From Opitutia bacterium ISCC 52 (GTDB taxonomy: Bacteria > Verrucomicrobiota > Verrucomicrobiia > Opitutales > UBA2995), in the NCBI GenBank assembly GCA_014529675.2, contig CP076040.1, forward strand, positions 2,933,894-2,997,893: a DNA stretch of 64,000 nucleotides, written 5' to 3'. Under the pieces are notes generated by a model. The model was not told where the DNA came from and made no database searches. It saw nothing but the letters and a program-made list of their open reading frames with translations. Shown here in pieces: positions 52,931-62,300 of this stretch (its first letter is position 1; every line of letters starts with the position of its first letter). The position numbers and the translations under genes are program-made.

Positions 52931-53734
52931 ATGAAAATCCTAAGTTCTGTTTGTCTACTTTTGATTCCGTTTATCCTAGCCGCAGGAGAACGGGAGAAGT
53001 TCATCTACAAAACCGTGGGTGACACGGAAATCGAATTGTATGTGACCCATTCCGAGAAAACAGATGGCCCATCTCCAGCCATCGTCTGGTATTATGGAAG
53101 TGGACTTAACAAACGAGATATGCCGGACCAATTTTTCGAACACGGCAAGATCCTGGCCAAGATGGGAATTACCTCTGTTTATACCAACATCCGTGGGAGG
53201 GTTGAAGGAGAAGAAAGAGACGAGAGCATCGCCATTCGTTGTATTGAGGATGCGAAATCAGCTTTCCGCTGGGTGCGAGCGCACACTGAGGAATTCAAAT
53301 TGGACCCGGAACGCATTGCGGTGGGCGGCGGATCATCTGGCGGGTTCCTATCCACTGTGATTGCGAACCTTCCCGGCTACGATGCGGAAACGGATGACAC
53401 CGATATCCCGCTCAAGCCAAGTCTCCAGATCCTATTCAATCCTGGGCTAGGACTGAATAACCCAGAACATCTATCTCCTATTAAACACATTAAAGAAGGC
53501 GCTCCACCAGCAGTCATTTTTCAGGGCACTGCAGATACAACGACTCCACTTGCTGGTGCCTACGCTTACCAACGAGCCTTGGACAAAGCCGGAAGCGAAT
53601 GCCATATTTTCTCTTATGAAGGCCAGACGCACGGCTTCTTCAACTACCGCGAGGGATCGAATCCATATTACTACAAAACCGTGGGAGACATGATCCTCTT
53701 CTTGGAACAGCAGGGTTATATCAATAGGCCGTAG
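52931..53734 (+). CDS. Secreted alpha/beta-hydrolase, paralog 2
   Basis: 267 residues; signal peptide LSSVCLLLIPFILAAG. It is aligned along its whole length with the previous gene. The oxyanion region HGGG is replaced by YGSGLNKRDMPDQFFEHG; the nucleophile motif is GGGSSGGFLS, the acid is in QGTADTTTPLAGAYAYQRAL, and the His is in GQTHGFFNYREGS. The altered HGGG box suggests a different acceptor or reduced activity. A weak hairpin (GCCGTAG/CTACGGC) overlaps the stop region. Confidence 0.86.
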   Translation: MKILSSVCLLLIPFILAAGEREKFIYKTVGDTEIELYVTHSEKTDGPSPAIVWYYGSGLNKRDMPDQFFEHGKILAKMGITSVYTNIRGRVEGEERDESIAIRCIEDAKSAFRWVRAHTEEFKLDPERIAVGGGSSGGFLSTVIANLPGYDAETDDTDIPLKPSLQILFNPGLGLNNPEHLSPIKHIKEGAPPAVIFQGTADTTTPLAGAYAYQRALDKAGSECHIFSYEGQTHGFFNYREGSNPYYYKTVGDMILFLEQQGYINRP

Positions 53735-54165
53735 AGCTAAATCCCCTACGGCTTCGAAAAACTCCCACATCCCAGCAAGTTTCCTTTAGCTGTTTTATCG
53801 CGTAGATTACGGTCCCATAAATCTAAGGGGCAAAGACCTCATCAACTTCAGGAAAGCGGTTAAATGGGGCAGCATTACAGTCGACGGGCGAATTTTGGCT
53901 GATGACTAGAGCCATCCCCTAAAATGAATCAACCTATCAAAGAATTTTTCTGGCGATAACCACAATCGCTATTTCAAAAAACTACCTGAACGCCGAAGCT
54001 GATATAAGGGAGGACAGCACCTATGCCTCCCCCTGAATCGAATGTTTGATGATCAACATAACACCAAGTAAGTAGCTTGCTAGAAGTCCTCGCTCCCAAG
54101 ACAGGACATTGTTTTGTTTCCATTTGCAGAGGAATCTATAAACAAAAGGTCCTTAATCGGTATTT
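53735..54165. other. Intergenic region, possibly gene remnants
   Basis: No intact gene. A 34-codon open stretch near 53800-53910 (DYGPINLRGKDLINFRKAVK, WGSITVDGR) looks protein-like in composition, but it has no start, ends at TAG, and I cannot assign it. It may be a relic. Confidence 0.35.
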
Positions 54166-55440
54166 ATGGAATCCCAATCGTCCAGGCCTAGTTGGAGCAT
54201 TGCCTGCCTCCTCATATTTCCTGTCTTCATCTATTTCATCCTCATCTGGATCTATGCCTACAACTTTCCGTTTCTAGACGACTATACAACGGTGCTAGTC
54301 CATGCGCTTCAGCCGGCGGCAGAGCAACTCAAAGGCTGGTTTGTTCCTCACAACGAACACATCCATCTCATCCTGAAAGCAACCGCTAGTTTCGACCTTT
54401 GGATATTCGGAGACGTTAACCTGGTGAGGCACCAATGGTTAGGCGGTTTTGTATTTCTATTATTTTATGGGGTGCTTCTAAGGACTCAGGCCAACGAGAA
54501 TATTCCCTGGATCTGGCTTGCTCCTCTACCCTTCTTACTCTTTCAGCCATCCTATTGGGGCACCATCACTTGGAGCACCACGAGCCTACATAATTTCCCC
54601 GGACTGTTGTTTTCCTTGGCAACCATCCGTCTCTGGAGCTCGACACGCGAGAATGACAAATGGCTGGCACTGCTGTTTACGAGCTTGGCTCTCCTCACAA
54701 ACGGCTTCGGGATGGCTGTATTGGGAACACTGATACTTTGGGAGCTTTACAAATATTGGAATCTGCGAAAGGGTTCCGCCAGCTATTCAAAAAAAGCCCT
54801 CATTAGCCTAATCTCACTGACAGTCGTCTGGATCGCGTTTAGGTTTTTTCTTGGACGAACTCACCTCCAGGCAAACATGGAAGGGAACACCCCGATTGAA
54901 TACCTACATTTTTTCACTAATTTCATAGGCTCTTGCTTTCATTTCCTTGGATCACCTTGGCTAAATCTGCTAGCGGTTTTGATGGTGGCCCTTCTCGCAT
55001 TGCTCATCAAGAACGGCCTACTAAAAAAACACCCGGTATTATTTTTCTTTGTTGTCTATCTATTGTTGTCAGCGGTTATGACTACTGTGGCAAGGACTGA
55101 CCTGGGTGCGAAACAAGGACTGGCATCACGCTATCGCATCTACAGCACACTGTTGCTCTGTTGCGTCTACCTCGGCTATGCCAAATTGTATTGGAAAGAG
55201 TGGAGAATCAAATCGTGGATACTCCCTCTGCTATTCGCAGGTTCGATTTCATTCTATAGCATCTCGCTGTTCGTGAACCTCAACAACCTCAACAAGATCA
55301 AACAACGTCTTATCGCTGACAAACAGCGGTGGCATTCTGGAAACCCCATCCAAGAATACCTTAATGCCAGGGATGCTAAATTGATCCTGAATGAAGCCGA
55401 TCAAGCGGGAGTGTTTCCCAAAACAACCGACAAACCGTAA
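54166..55440 (+). CDS. Polytopic membrane protein (GT-C-like)
   Basis: 424 residues with about nine to ten membrane helices. After the first helix the loop FPFLDDYTTVLVHALQ carries an Asp-Asp pair, the position of the acidic catalytic residue in GT-C glycosyltransferases. HNEHIHLILK and ARTDLGAKQGLASRYRIYS are further polar loops. These features fit the polyprenyl-phosphate-sugar-dependent glycosyltransferase fold, but no specific family was recognised. It could modify an envelope glycan. Confidence 0.65.
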   Translation: MESQSSRPSWSIACLLIFPVFIYFILIWIYAYNFPFLDDYTTVLVHALQPAAEQLKGWFVPHNEHIHLILKATASFDLWIFGDVNLVRHQWLGGFVFLLFYGVLLRTQANENIPWIWLAPLPFLLFQPSYWGTITWSTTSLHNFPGLLFSLATIRLWSSTRENDKWLALLFTSLALLTNGFGMAVLGTLILWELYKYWNLRKGSASYSKKALISLISLTVVWIAFRFFLGRTHLQANMEGNTPIEYLHFFTNFIGSCFHFLGSPWLNLLAVLMVALLALLIKNGLLKKHPVLFFFVVYLLLSAVMTTVARTDLGAKQGLASRYRIYSTLLLCCVYLGYAKLYWKEWRIKSWILPLLFAGSISFYSISLFVNLNNLNKIKQRLIADKQRWHSGNPIQEYLNARDAKLILNEADQAGVFPKTTDKP

Positions 55441-55442
55441 AC

Positions 55443-55850
55443 CTACGGTAGCAATCGATTTCTCAGCTCGGGTCTTACGATGGGACATACACCCTCCGGC
55501 TTTTTAAATAACTTCCTTCGGACCGCTGCCACACAACGGTAGCCAAAATCACGTACGGACTTTGGCAGAATTCCGACAAACTTACCCATTCTACTCCAGC
55601 CCGGCGAAAGTGTCTTGAGTGCATATACAGCTGCATCGGATAGAGTCAGAATATCCCCCTCACTTGTCTTGATGATCAAACTATCTGGAAATGCCTCTGC
55701 CTCCCCTTCATTGAAAGAGGCAAGGAATGTTTCCCCACCCAATGGAGCAAACCTAAAGAGTGGCTCTTGTTCACGTTTCAGTACAAACAGCACAAACCGG
55801 TGACACAGGCCACAGTCTCCATCGTAAAATAGTATCGGTTTGTCTCTCAT
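55443..55850 (-). CDS. DCC-family (DUF393) thiol-disulfide oxidoreductase
   Basis: 135 residues. ILFYDGDCGLCHRFVLFVLKR is the DCC signature (DGDCGLC; cited at about residues 6-26); FRFAPLGGETF and SDAAVYALKTL are family sequence. A two-cysteine site (CGLC) suggests redox activity. It converges on the membrane protein gene, 2 nt apart. Function in the cell is not known. Confidence 0.92.
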   Translation of the reverse strand: MRDKPILFYDGDCGLCHRFVLFVLKREQEPLFRFAPLGGETFLASFNEGEAEAFPDSLIIKTSEGDILTLSDAAVYALKTLSPGWSRMGKFVGILPKSVRDFGYRCVAAVRRKLFKKPEGVCPIVRPELRNRLLP

Positions 55851-56078
55851 CCTCCTTGTCTTCTCTTTGGCTACTTCGTCTTGGGCAAACCCTATTTCCT
55901 CACAATATTCATGTTTTGGACGAATTTTGAATAATGTCTTTCGATTTTAGGGCGTAAAAATGAATCAATCCTTGATGCTAGGACTTGATTTTGAGTAATC
56001 AAAATTGCATTTAATAGACACAGTTACTTTTAGGCAATCAGCCAATTCCAACAACGCCCTCAAACCATCAACATTCCG

Positions 56079-56849
56079 ATGCTCGCCAACCATTCTAAAA
56101 GTCTATTCTTCAAATGGGTAACGCACCTATTTTTGGTAGCTTGCGTTCAGTCTGCTCTTATAGCCCAAGTGGAGCACCCTTCGCATCCAACGCACCATGA
56201 TTTGAGCTACGAACATAGCTCCAACTGGTTCACATCTGCCATGTGGGACAGCAAATACATTTCGGAAGGCCGAGACAATTTGGAAGATGGAGGCCTTGGC
56301 TCTGTTGCCCTGGAGTGGAACCAACATTTCGAAAACGGTGGCGAAATGATTCTCGCCGGGTGGTATGCAGAAGGAACGAGCGTAGATTACTCTGAGCTAA
56401 ATCTCGCTGCAGCCTACGGATGGTCACTCGAAAATTTGGATATTGCTATTGGTTATACCTGGCTGGATTTTGCTGAAGACAATGAATCCGATAACGAATT
56501 CGTACTTGTGCTGGGAACCACTGCTTTTAATGACCTGGATTTCGGAGCGGCATTTGTCTACTCCGACGAAGCAGGAGGAACCTTTATCGAACTCGTAGTA
56601 TCACGATCCTTCGAAGACTCCTCCGTTAGCTGGACTCCCTACCTGCTGATTGGTATCAATGAAGGTTACGTGGCAGATGAGCACGATGGCTTAAACAACC
56701 TTCAGATGGGTTTAGAGATCTCAACCCCGTTAAATGACAGCGTAGAATTAGGCGGGTATATAGCCTACACAATTGGTTTGGATGAAAAAGCAGGCGAGTC
56801 ACTGGACGATATATTCTGGGTCGGTGTAAATCTCGGCTGGGGAAATTAA
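56079..56849 (+). CDS. Outer-membrane beta-barrel protein (TorF/putative porin-like)
   Basis: 256 residues with a signal peptide (WVTHLFLVACVQSALIAQ). From residue 40 it is a chain of short amphipathic strands with Gly/Asp/Glu turns (GGEMILAGWYAEGTSVDYSE, LDIAIGYTWLDFAEDNESD, VSWTPYLLIGINEGY, VELGGYIAYTIGL), ending in an aromatic/Gly strand (VGVNLGWGN). YISEGRDNLEDGG near the start recalls TorF-type proteins. It probably inserts in the outer membrane. A copper- or metal-pump remnant follows on the other strand. Confidence 0.75.
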   Translation: MLANHSKSLFFKWVTHLFLVACVQSALIAQVEHPSHPTHHDLSYEHSSNWFTSAMWDSKYISEGRDNLEDGGLGSVALEWNQHFENGGEMILAGWYAEGTSVDYSELNLAAAYGWSLENLDIAIGYTWLDFAEDNESDNEFVLVLGTTAFNDLDFGAAFVYSDEAGGTFIELVVSRSFEDSSVSWTPYLLIGINEGYVADEHDGLNNLQMGLEISTPLNDSVELGGYIAYTIGLDEKAGESLDDIFWVGVNLGWGN

Positions 56850-56868
56850 GACAGTTCGGCCATCCAAT

Positions 56869-57207
56869 TTATACCGGGTCCGCTTTCCCAAACCACGAAT
56901 AGAGACTGGGGATAACTATCATATTCAAGAAGGTCGATGTAATGAGGCCACCGAGAATAACGATCGCCATCGGCGCCTCCAACTCCTTACCGGCTTCTCC
57001 TACCCCCAAGGCAAGTGGAATGAGTGCTAATGCAGCTGTCAGGGCCGTCATGAGAATAGGATTAAGCCTTTCAAGCGATCCCTGCCTGACCGCATCCTGC
57101 AACGGCTTTCCTTCATTCATCAGTGTTCGAATGTGAGAAATGAGCAAGATGCCATTTCGAGCGGCGATACCAAAGAGCGTTATGAAGCCCACCAATGATG
57201 CGAGACG
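56869..57207 (-). pseudogene. CusA/CzcA-type RND efflux pump, C-terminal remnant
   Basis: About 112 residues: RLASLVGFITLFGIAARNGI, LLISHIRTLMNEGKPL, ERLNPILMTALTAALALIPL and AIVILGGLITSTFLNMIVIPSLY are the last helices of heavy-metal RND pumps, which are about 1000 residues long. A TGA lies 4 codons before RLASL, and nothing pump-like precedes it. The upstream frame is a different sequence, so the rest of the gene was deleted. Confidence 0.88.
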
Positions 57208-57532
57208 GTTCCATCACAAAAACTTTCCGCAAAAAAATGAACATCCCCAGACTGATGCTTGCATAACTGAATAACATCCGCAGCGGGGACCGCCAGGGAT
57301 GCAGCAATAAAACAAGCAAGCAAAAGTTTCATAGGGACAACTGGAACAAAAGGAACCGATTTCAAGAAGGTCAAGAAAAGACAGGGGGAATTGATTCTTA
57401 CATCGCTTAATCTCAACACTCGAATCCTTACAGGAATCAACCGCGAATATTCCACCTTGTATTCATTTTGTGAGTGCTCTACGACTGGTATATAATTCAG
57501 GCTTAATTTCTTGAACTCAATCTAGCTTCTCT
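57208..57532. other. Junction region upstream of the RND remnant
   Basis: No intact gene. On the minus strand a frame starting at 57330 encodes MKLLLACFIAASLAVPAADV, a signal-peptide-like start, that runs for 50 codons into the RND remnant in another phase. It may be the front end of a second gene joined to the pump remnant by a deletion. The promoter of the symporter gene should lie near 57480-57530. Confidence 0.4.
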
Positions 57533-59134
57533 ATGTTCGCATTTGTCTCCTTCCTTGCTTTTACCATCTTTGTAGCGGTCATCTCGTGGTGGAAAACCCG
57601 TAATGATGATCAAAGTATTGGAAGCAATTATTTCCTGGCAGGCCGCAGCCTTCCCTGGTTTGTCGTAGCGGGTTCCTTAATGCTGACTAATTTGTCTACC
57701 GAACAATTAGTGGGCCTTAACGGTGGTGCCTACATGAACGGATTTGTCGTCATCGCCTGGGAGGTTATCGCCGCGGCGGCCTTGGTTATGATGGCTTGGA
57801 AATTCCTCCCCATTTACTGGTCTGGTCAAATCACAACCATTCCAGAATTCCTGGAAAAACGCTTCGATAGGCAGACACGTACTTACGTGAGTGTGTTGTT
57901 TCTTTTAGCCCTGGCCCTAAGCTTCCTGCCTTTCATTCTATACTCAGGTGCACTCGCCATGAACGGCTTGTTCGGCGTTTCCGAAGTGTTCGGAATTTCA
58001 GAACAACAATCCGTGTTCATCATGGTCTGGGCTATTGGCATCATTGGAGCGCTCTACGCCATCCTGGGCGGACTTGAAGCCGTCGCGATCTCAGATACCA
58101 TCAACGGAGCAGGATTACTGATTGGCGGACTCCTCATCCCCTTCCTGGGTTTGATGGCCCTGGGTGATGGAAGCATGTTGGGAGGTATTGATCGCATCGT
58201 TGACAATCAACGCCCCATGCTCGACCCGGTGGGTGACAGCGATTCAGATATTCCCTTTGGAGTACTCTTCACCGGCATGCTCATGGTGAATATGTTTTAT
58301 TGGTGCACCAACCAATTCATCATTCAACGGACCTTCGGTGCTAAGTCGCTTAAGGAAGGACAAAAAGGAGTATTGGGAGCTGCGTTTCTAAAACTCTTAG
58401 GACCTCTCTACCTCGTGCTTCCCGGGGTAATCGCACTCGAGCTATTTGGACCTGAGCTACAAAACGGCGACCTCGCCTACCCTATGCTCGTAAAGGCAGT
58501 ACTTCCGACCTGGTTAGTCGGGTTCTTTAGTGCCGTGATGTTTGGAGCCATATTGAGCTCATTCAACAGCTGCCTCCACAGCTCGACGACGCTCTTCGGT
58601 CTCGATATCTATAAGAACCTGATAAACAAGGATGCCACCGACAAACAGGTGGTAAAAGCGGGCAAGATATTTGGTATCTGCTTAGCCTTGTTTGCGATGA
58701 TCGTGGCCCCTTTCATCGTGCACGCACCCGATGGCCTGTTTAATCTGATGAAGAAAATTGGTGCCACCTTCAGTGTGCCGGTTTTTGCACTGGTCGTCTC
58801 AGGTATCATGATCCGTCGCTCACCAGCGCTCGGAGCCAAAATCATCATTTTCGTAGGCATCAGTCTCTATATACTGTTCAACATGATCCTCCCAGGTATG
58901 GGTGTTCAGCTGGTTCACTGGCTCCATGTCACGGGTATGACTTTCGCTCTTCTTATCATCATTATGATGGTGATGAGCAAAACTCAACCGTCAGAGCCCA
59001 AGATAGATATTCCCTCTTTCTGGGGCACGCTTCATGGGGAAGGTACCTCCGAATATTGGTCGGGCACAAAAATTGCCGGTTCAGCTGTGTTGCTGTCAGT
59101 GGTAGCCATGTATGCCTTTCTGCATTGGTTCTAA
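57533..59134 (+). CDS. Na+/solute symporter (SSS family, SglT-like)
   Basis: 533 residues with about 14 membrane helices. SNYFLAGRSLPWFVVAGSLMLTNLSTEQLVGLNGGAY (about residues 28-64) holds the unwound first helix; STEQLVGLNG is the SglT-type sodium/sugar region. IPEFLEKRFD, ALYAILGGLEAVAISD and GAILSSFNSCLHSSTTLF are SSS motifs. Sugar or related solute uptake is likely; the Ser-rich helix 8 (SSFNS) is the usual Na2-site position. It is separated by 67 nt from tRNA-Ser. A second SSS protein lies at the right edge. Confidence 0.92.
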   Translation: MFAFVSFLAFTIFVAVISWWKTRNDDQSIGSNYFLAGRSLPWFVVAGSLMLTNLSTEQLVGLNGGAYMNGFVVIAWEVIAAAALVMMAWKFLPIYWSGQITTIPEFLEKRFDRQTRTYVSVLFLLALALSFLPFILYSGALAMNGLFGVSEVFGISEQQSVFIMVWAIGIIGALYAILGGLEAVAISDTINGAGLLIGGLLIPFLGLMALGDGSMLGGIDRIVDNQRPMLDPVGDSDSDIPFGVLFTGMLMVNMFYWCTNQFIIQRTFGAKSLKEGQKGVLGAAFLKLLGPLYLVLPGVIALELFGPELQNGDLAYPMLVKAVLPTWLVGFFSAVMFGAILSSFNSCLHSSTTLFGLDIYKNLINKDATDKQVVKAGKIFGICLALFAMIVAPFIVHAPDGLFNLMKKIGATFSVPVFALVVSGIMIRRSPALGAKIIIFVGISLYILFNMILPGMGVQLVHWLHVTGMTFALLIIIMMVMSKTQPSEPKIDIPSFWGTLHGEGTSEYWSGTKIAGSAVLLSVVAMYAFLHWF

Positions 59135-59201
59135 ATCAAGCCAAACAGAATACTTGACCTGGAGTTAGAGAAACGCATCTTCGATGCCTTCTGCTATTAT
59201 T

Positions 59202-59291
59202 GGAGAGATGCCAGAGTGGTCGATCGGGCCTGCTTGGAAAGCAGGTGTAGGGGAAACTCTACCGGGGGTTCGAATCCCCCTCTCTCCGCCA
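59202..59291 (+). tRNA. tRNA-Ser (GGA anticodon)
   Basis: Acceptor GGAGAGA pairs with TCTCTCC; D arm, anticodon stem CCTGC/GCAGG with loop TTGGAAA (anticodon GGA), a long variable arm (TGTAGGGGAAACTCTACC) typical of class II tRNAs, and T arm GGGGGTTCGAATCCCCC. Discriminator G, CCA encoded at 59289-59291. Reads serine codons UCC/UCU. Confidence 0.97.
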
Positions 59292-59302
59292 TTTGCCTAG
59301 TC

Positions 59303-62300
59303 GTGCCATTATATAGGAAGTTTAAAAGTGGCCCCTACCTCTTCTTAGCCTTTGTCCTTTTGAATGCGTCCCTAAACGCTGTAACCAATTGGGCCCTAAT
59401 GGATTTTACAGATTCTGATAATGTTTCGACCGAATTGGAGTTCGAGAAAAGCTTCCTAGTTCCCGTTAACTATCCTCCTGGAGCGACAAGTATCCAAGTA
59501 TCCCTAACGGCGAAAAATGCTGAGGATGAAGCGGTGGCATTATGGAATCCAAATAACCTGGGTCTAGCTATCGATGGGAACAATGAGGACTCTTTGGATC
59601 AGGGTGAAAAGTTAGTGCTTCAGCTTTCCCTGAGAGATCAACAAGGAGAAATACTAACTGGTTATGGTTTCAAACTCTTTCAGATGGGTCACTCAATTCA
59701 GACAGAGGTAGCTGACAACGCCCTACTCCTCGATGGAGAAAAGGACGGTCTCGCGGAGATTTCACTCAGCAAAGACTCAACGAGCACATCCCTTTGGAAT
59801 GCATACACGGTTTATGCGGATCAAGTATTCTCAGTACTCAACCAAAACACCGAGGCACCTTTTCACATTCAATCTATCGGACTGACTATTGTACCTCTGG
59901 TCCAAGAAACCATCTACCAACCGTCCAAGAAGTTCATCTACGAGGACTTCAACTTCCCAAGCGCGGGACTCATCGCTTCCAACACGGGGAGCCAAGTCTT
60001 CCAATCCTCCTTAACCACCGGTCATCCATGGGGCGGTTATACGGCAGGAAACAACTTCATTAGGACTCTCGGAGGTCAGATTGCTTTCGCGGGTGCAGCC
60101 AATACTCCCGGATCCTATATTTACACGATATTTCCCGAAGGGACTGACGCCATAGATCTTAGCAATCATGAATCTACGTTTAAGATCCGGGCCACCCAAG
60201 TCGCATCGAATCAAAAGCTCAGGTGGCTGGTCAGGGATGAGTCCCATAAATGGTTCTTATCTGATGAAACCTGGGAACCGACCCTTTCGACGACGGAAAA
60301 CGAACGCCATATGACTGCGTTCCCCGCAGCAAGGAATGATTGGCAATTGGTAACCAATGGCGATGCGCTCAATGCACTTGGCGAAAACGGAACCGCTCTG
60401 GAAACGGGAGAGTCCGCAACACCCGATCTGTCGCAGGTAAGTGGGTACGGAATTTATGTTTCTCAAGGCGATGGAATTAATTCCCTTTTTATTAGCGCAC
60501 TTCGACTGAGCGAATACGAACCCCTCATTTACTACCACCCCGCCAGGGCGTCACATTGGTTCGAGGGCCCGAACAACCTGAGGGTAGGTCTCTCCGATAT
60601 GTCGGGAGCAGCATTCAATGAAATGTATTGGAATACCGATACCAACATCATCGCTTCGCAAAACGGACGACAAGCACAGTATGCCTTTCGTTCCTTCCAT
60701 CACAACGGACGTTGGAACCCGACCCAAGCTGGCTACGACGAATTCTATGGTATGCCCACTCCGGTAAGAACAAGTATCTCCAGCCTGGGTGACGGCCCCC
60801 GCTATGAATGGGGACCCACCCCGATGTCCAATTGGCATGGAGATGGACATTTCGATTTTGTAGAAAACGAGGACCTGACATTGGGAAGTCCCTACAACCA
60901 TATATTTGGCTGGAGAGACCGACCGTCTTATACGGACGATGACTTTATTGATGAAAGCGATCGAAGCCAGGCAGACGAAGTGATATCCGATTTCGACCAA
61001 GGGGGTTTTGTTGAAGATGTTTCCTCATCTACAGACCAAGATGTTTTGGCCATCCGGTTTAATTTGTATCAGAATTTTCCCCGACTCACCCATAACACAC
61101 TGCAGTTTAACGAGGAGGCTATCATCTTTGACACGAGGCGCAGTCCCGAGACCGAGGAGCCACTTATTGACGAAAACCGTACATCCGCAGACCTTTCATC
61201 CGTTCTACCGGGTGCTCAGGCGACAACAGCTACGGACATGACCGAAGTTCCTTACCGTTGGTCAGATCGCCTGGATGTGCTGGCCGCCAATTTCCGGTAC
61301 CTTTGGAATTGGGAATCCAATAGCCAACAATGGACAGTGACCGACCTGGTAAACGAAGAGGGTACTATTCCAGCCTCCAATGATTCCTTTTTCAGCATAA
61401 TAGCCAACAGCCCAAATCCGACAGACGCAGAAACTGCCCAGGCGATCGCCTTGTATTACCCGTCCTGGTCGGAACTTAATCAATACCCCATTCAAGGTAT
61501 TGATCGGCAAACCGGTGAAATTGTCTATCAGGAAGATCGACTCGACCAAGTAGTAGCAAGCGCGATCCAAACCGTGCGAGGGGGATGGATAGGCCCAAAT
61601 GATGAAATTTCAGGAGAATTTACACGTCGGCAACTCGGATTAAATTATGGGGGGATTCTAAGCCCGGACCATACTCCTATCGACGTATACGAAAGGCTCC
61701 GACAGGAGTTCTTTTGGATTTTCGGCACGCCCACTGCCCTGGTGGCGTCTATTCCGGACCTTGAAGCTCAATTCATGGATCCGCCTGAAGAATTGCCTTC
61801 CCGTGCACAACTAAGGGCAATGCCGGACATGGATTCCCTCATTGATGGTTCGATCAACGTGCCGACCAATCAGGAGCTCACCTGGTGGGCCGCTGTAGGC
61901 GCAGACAAATATCACATTTACCTAGGAAAGGATCCCGTAGAAATTGCCACCGCAGATACGAACGCTCCAAGCTACATCGGGGAATCAACGACCAACCGTA
62001 TTTTTCCAACCAACCTGGAGACCAACACCACCTATTTCTGGCGGGTAGACTCAGAGAACTCCACCGGAACAACCCTAGGAGATGTGTGGAGATTCAAGAC
62101 CTCCACACCCGCATTTTTTGAACTCGCGACCCTTGTGACCCTCAACCTTGGATCTGGCGCCACTTCGGCGGCGGAAGGCGTTTCTTCGCATACAGCAATT
62201 TCGGACAATATTCTGGTAGCAACCGGTGCCCATACAGTCGAATTACATATCACGGGATCCAGCGATGGTAGCGAAGCCAATATTCGTAAAGTTCCGTCAG

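Noticed and set aside
59216-59302. Extended N-terminus of the large secreted protein starting inside the tRNA
   Set aside because: These codons are the tRNA-Ser sequence itself; the signal peptide begins at GTG 59303.
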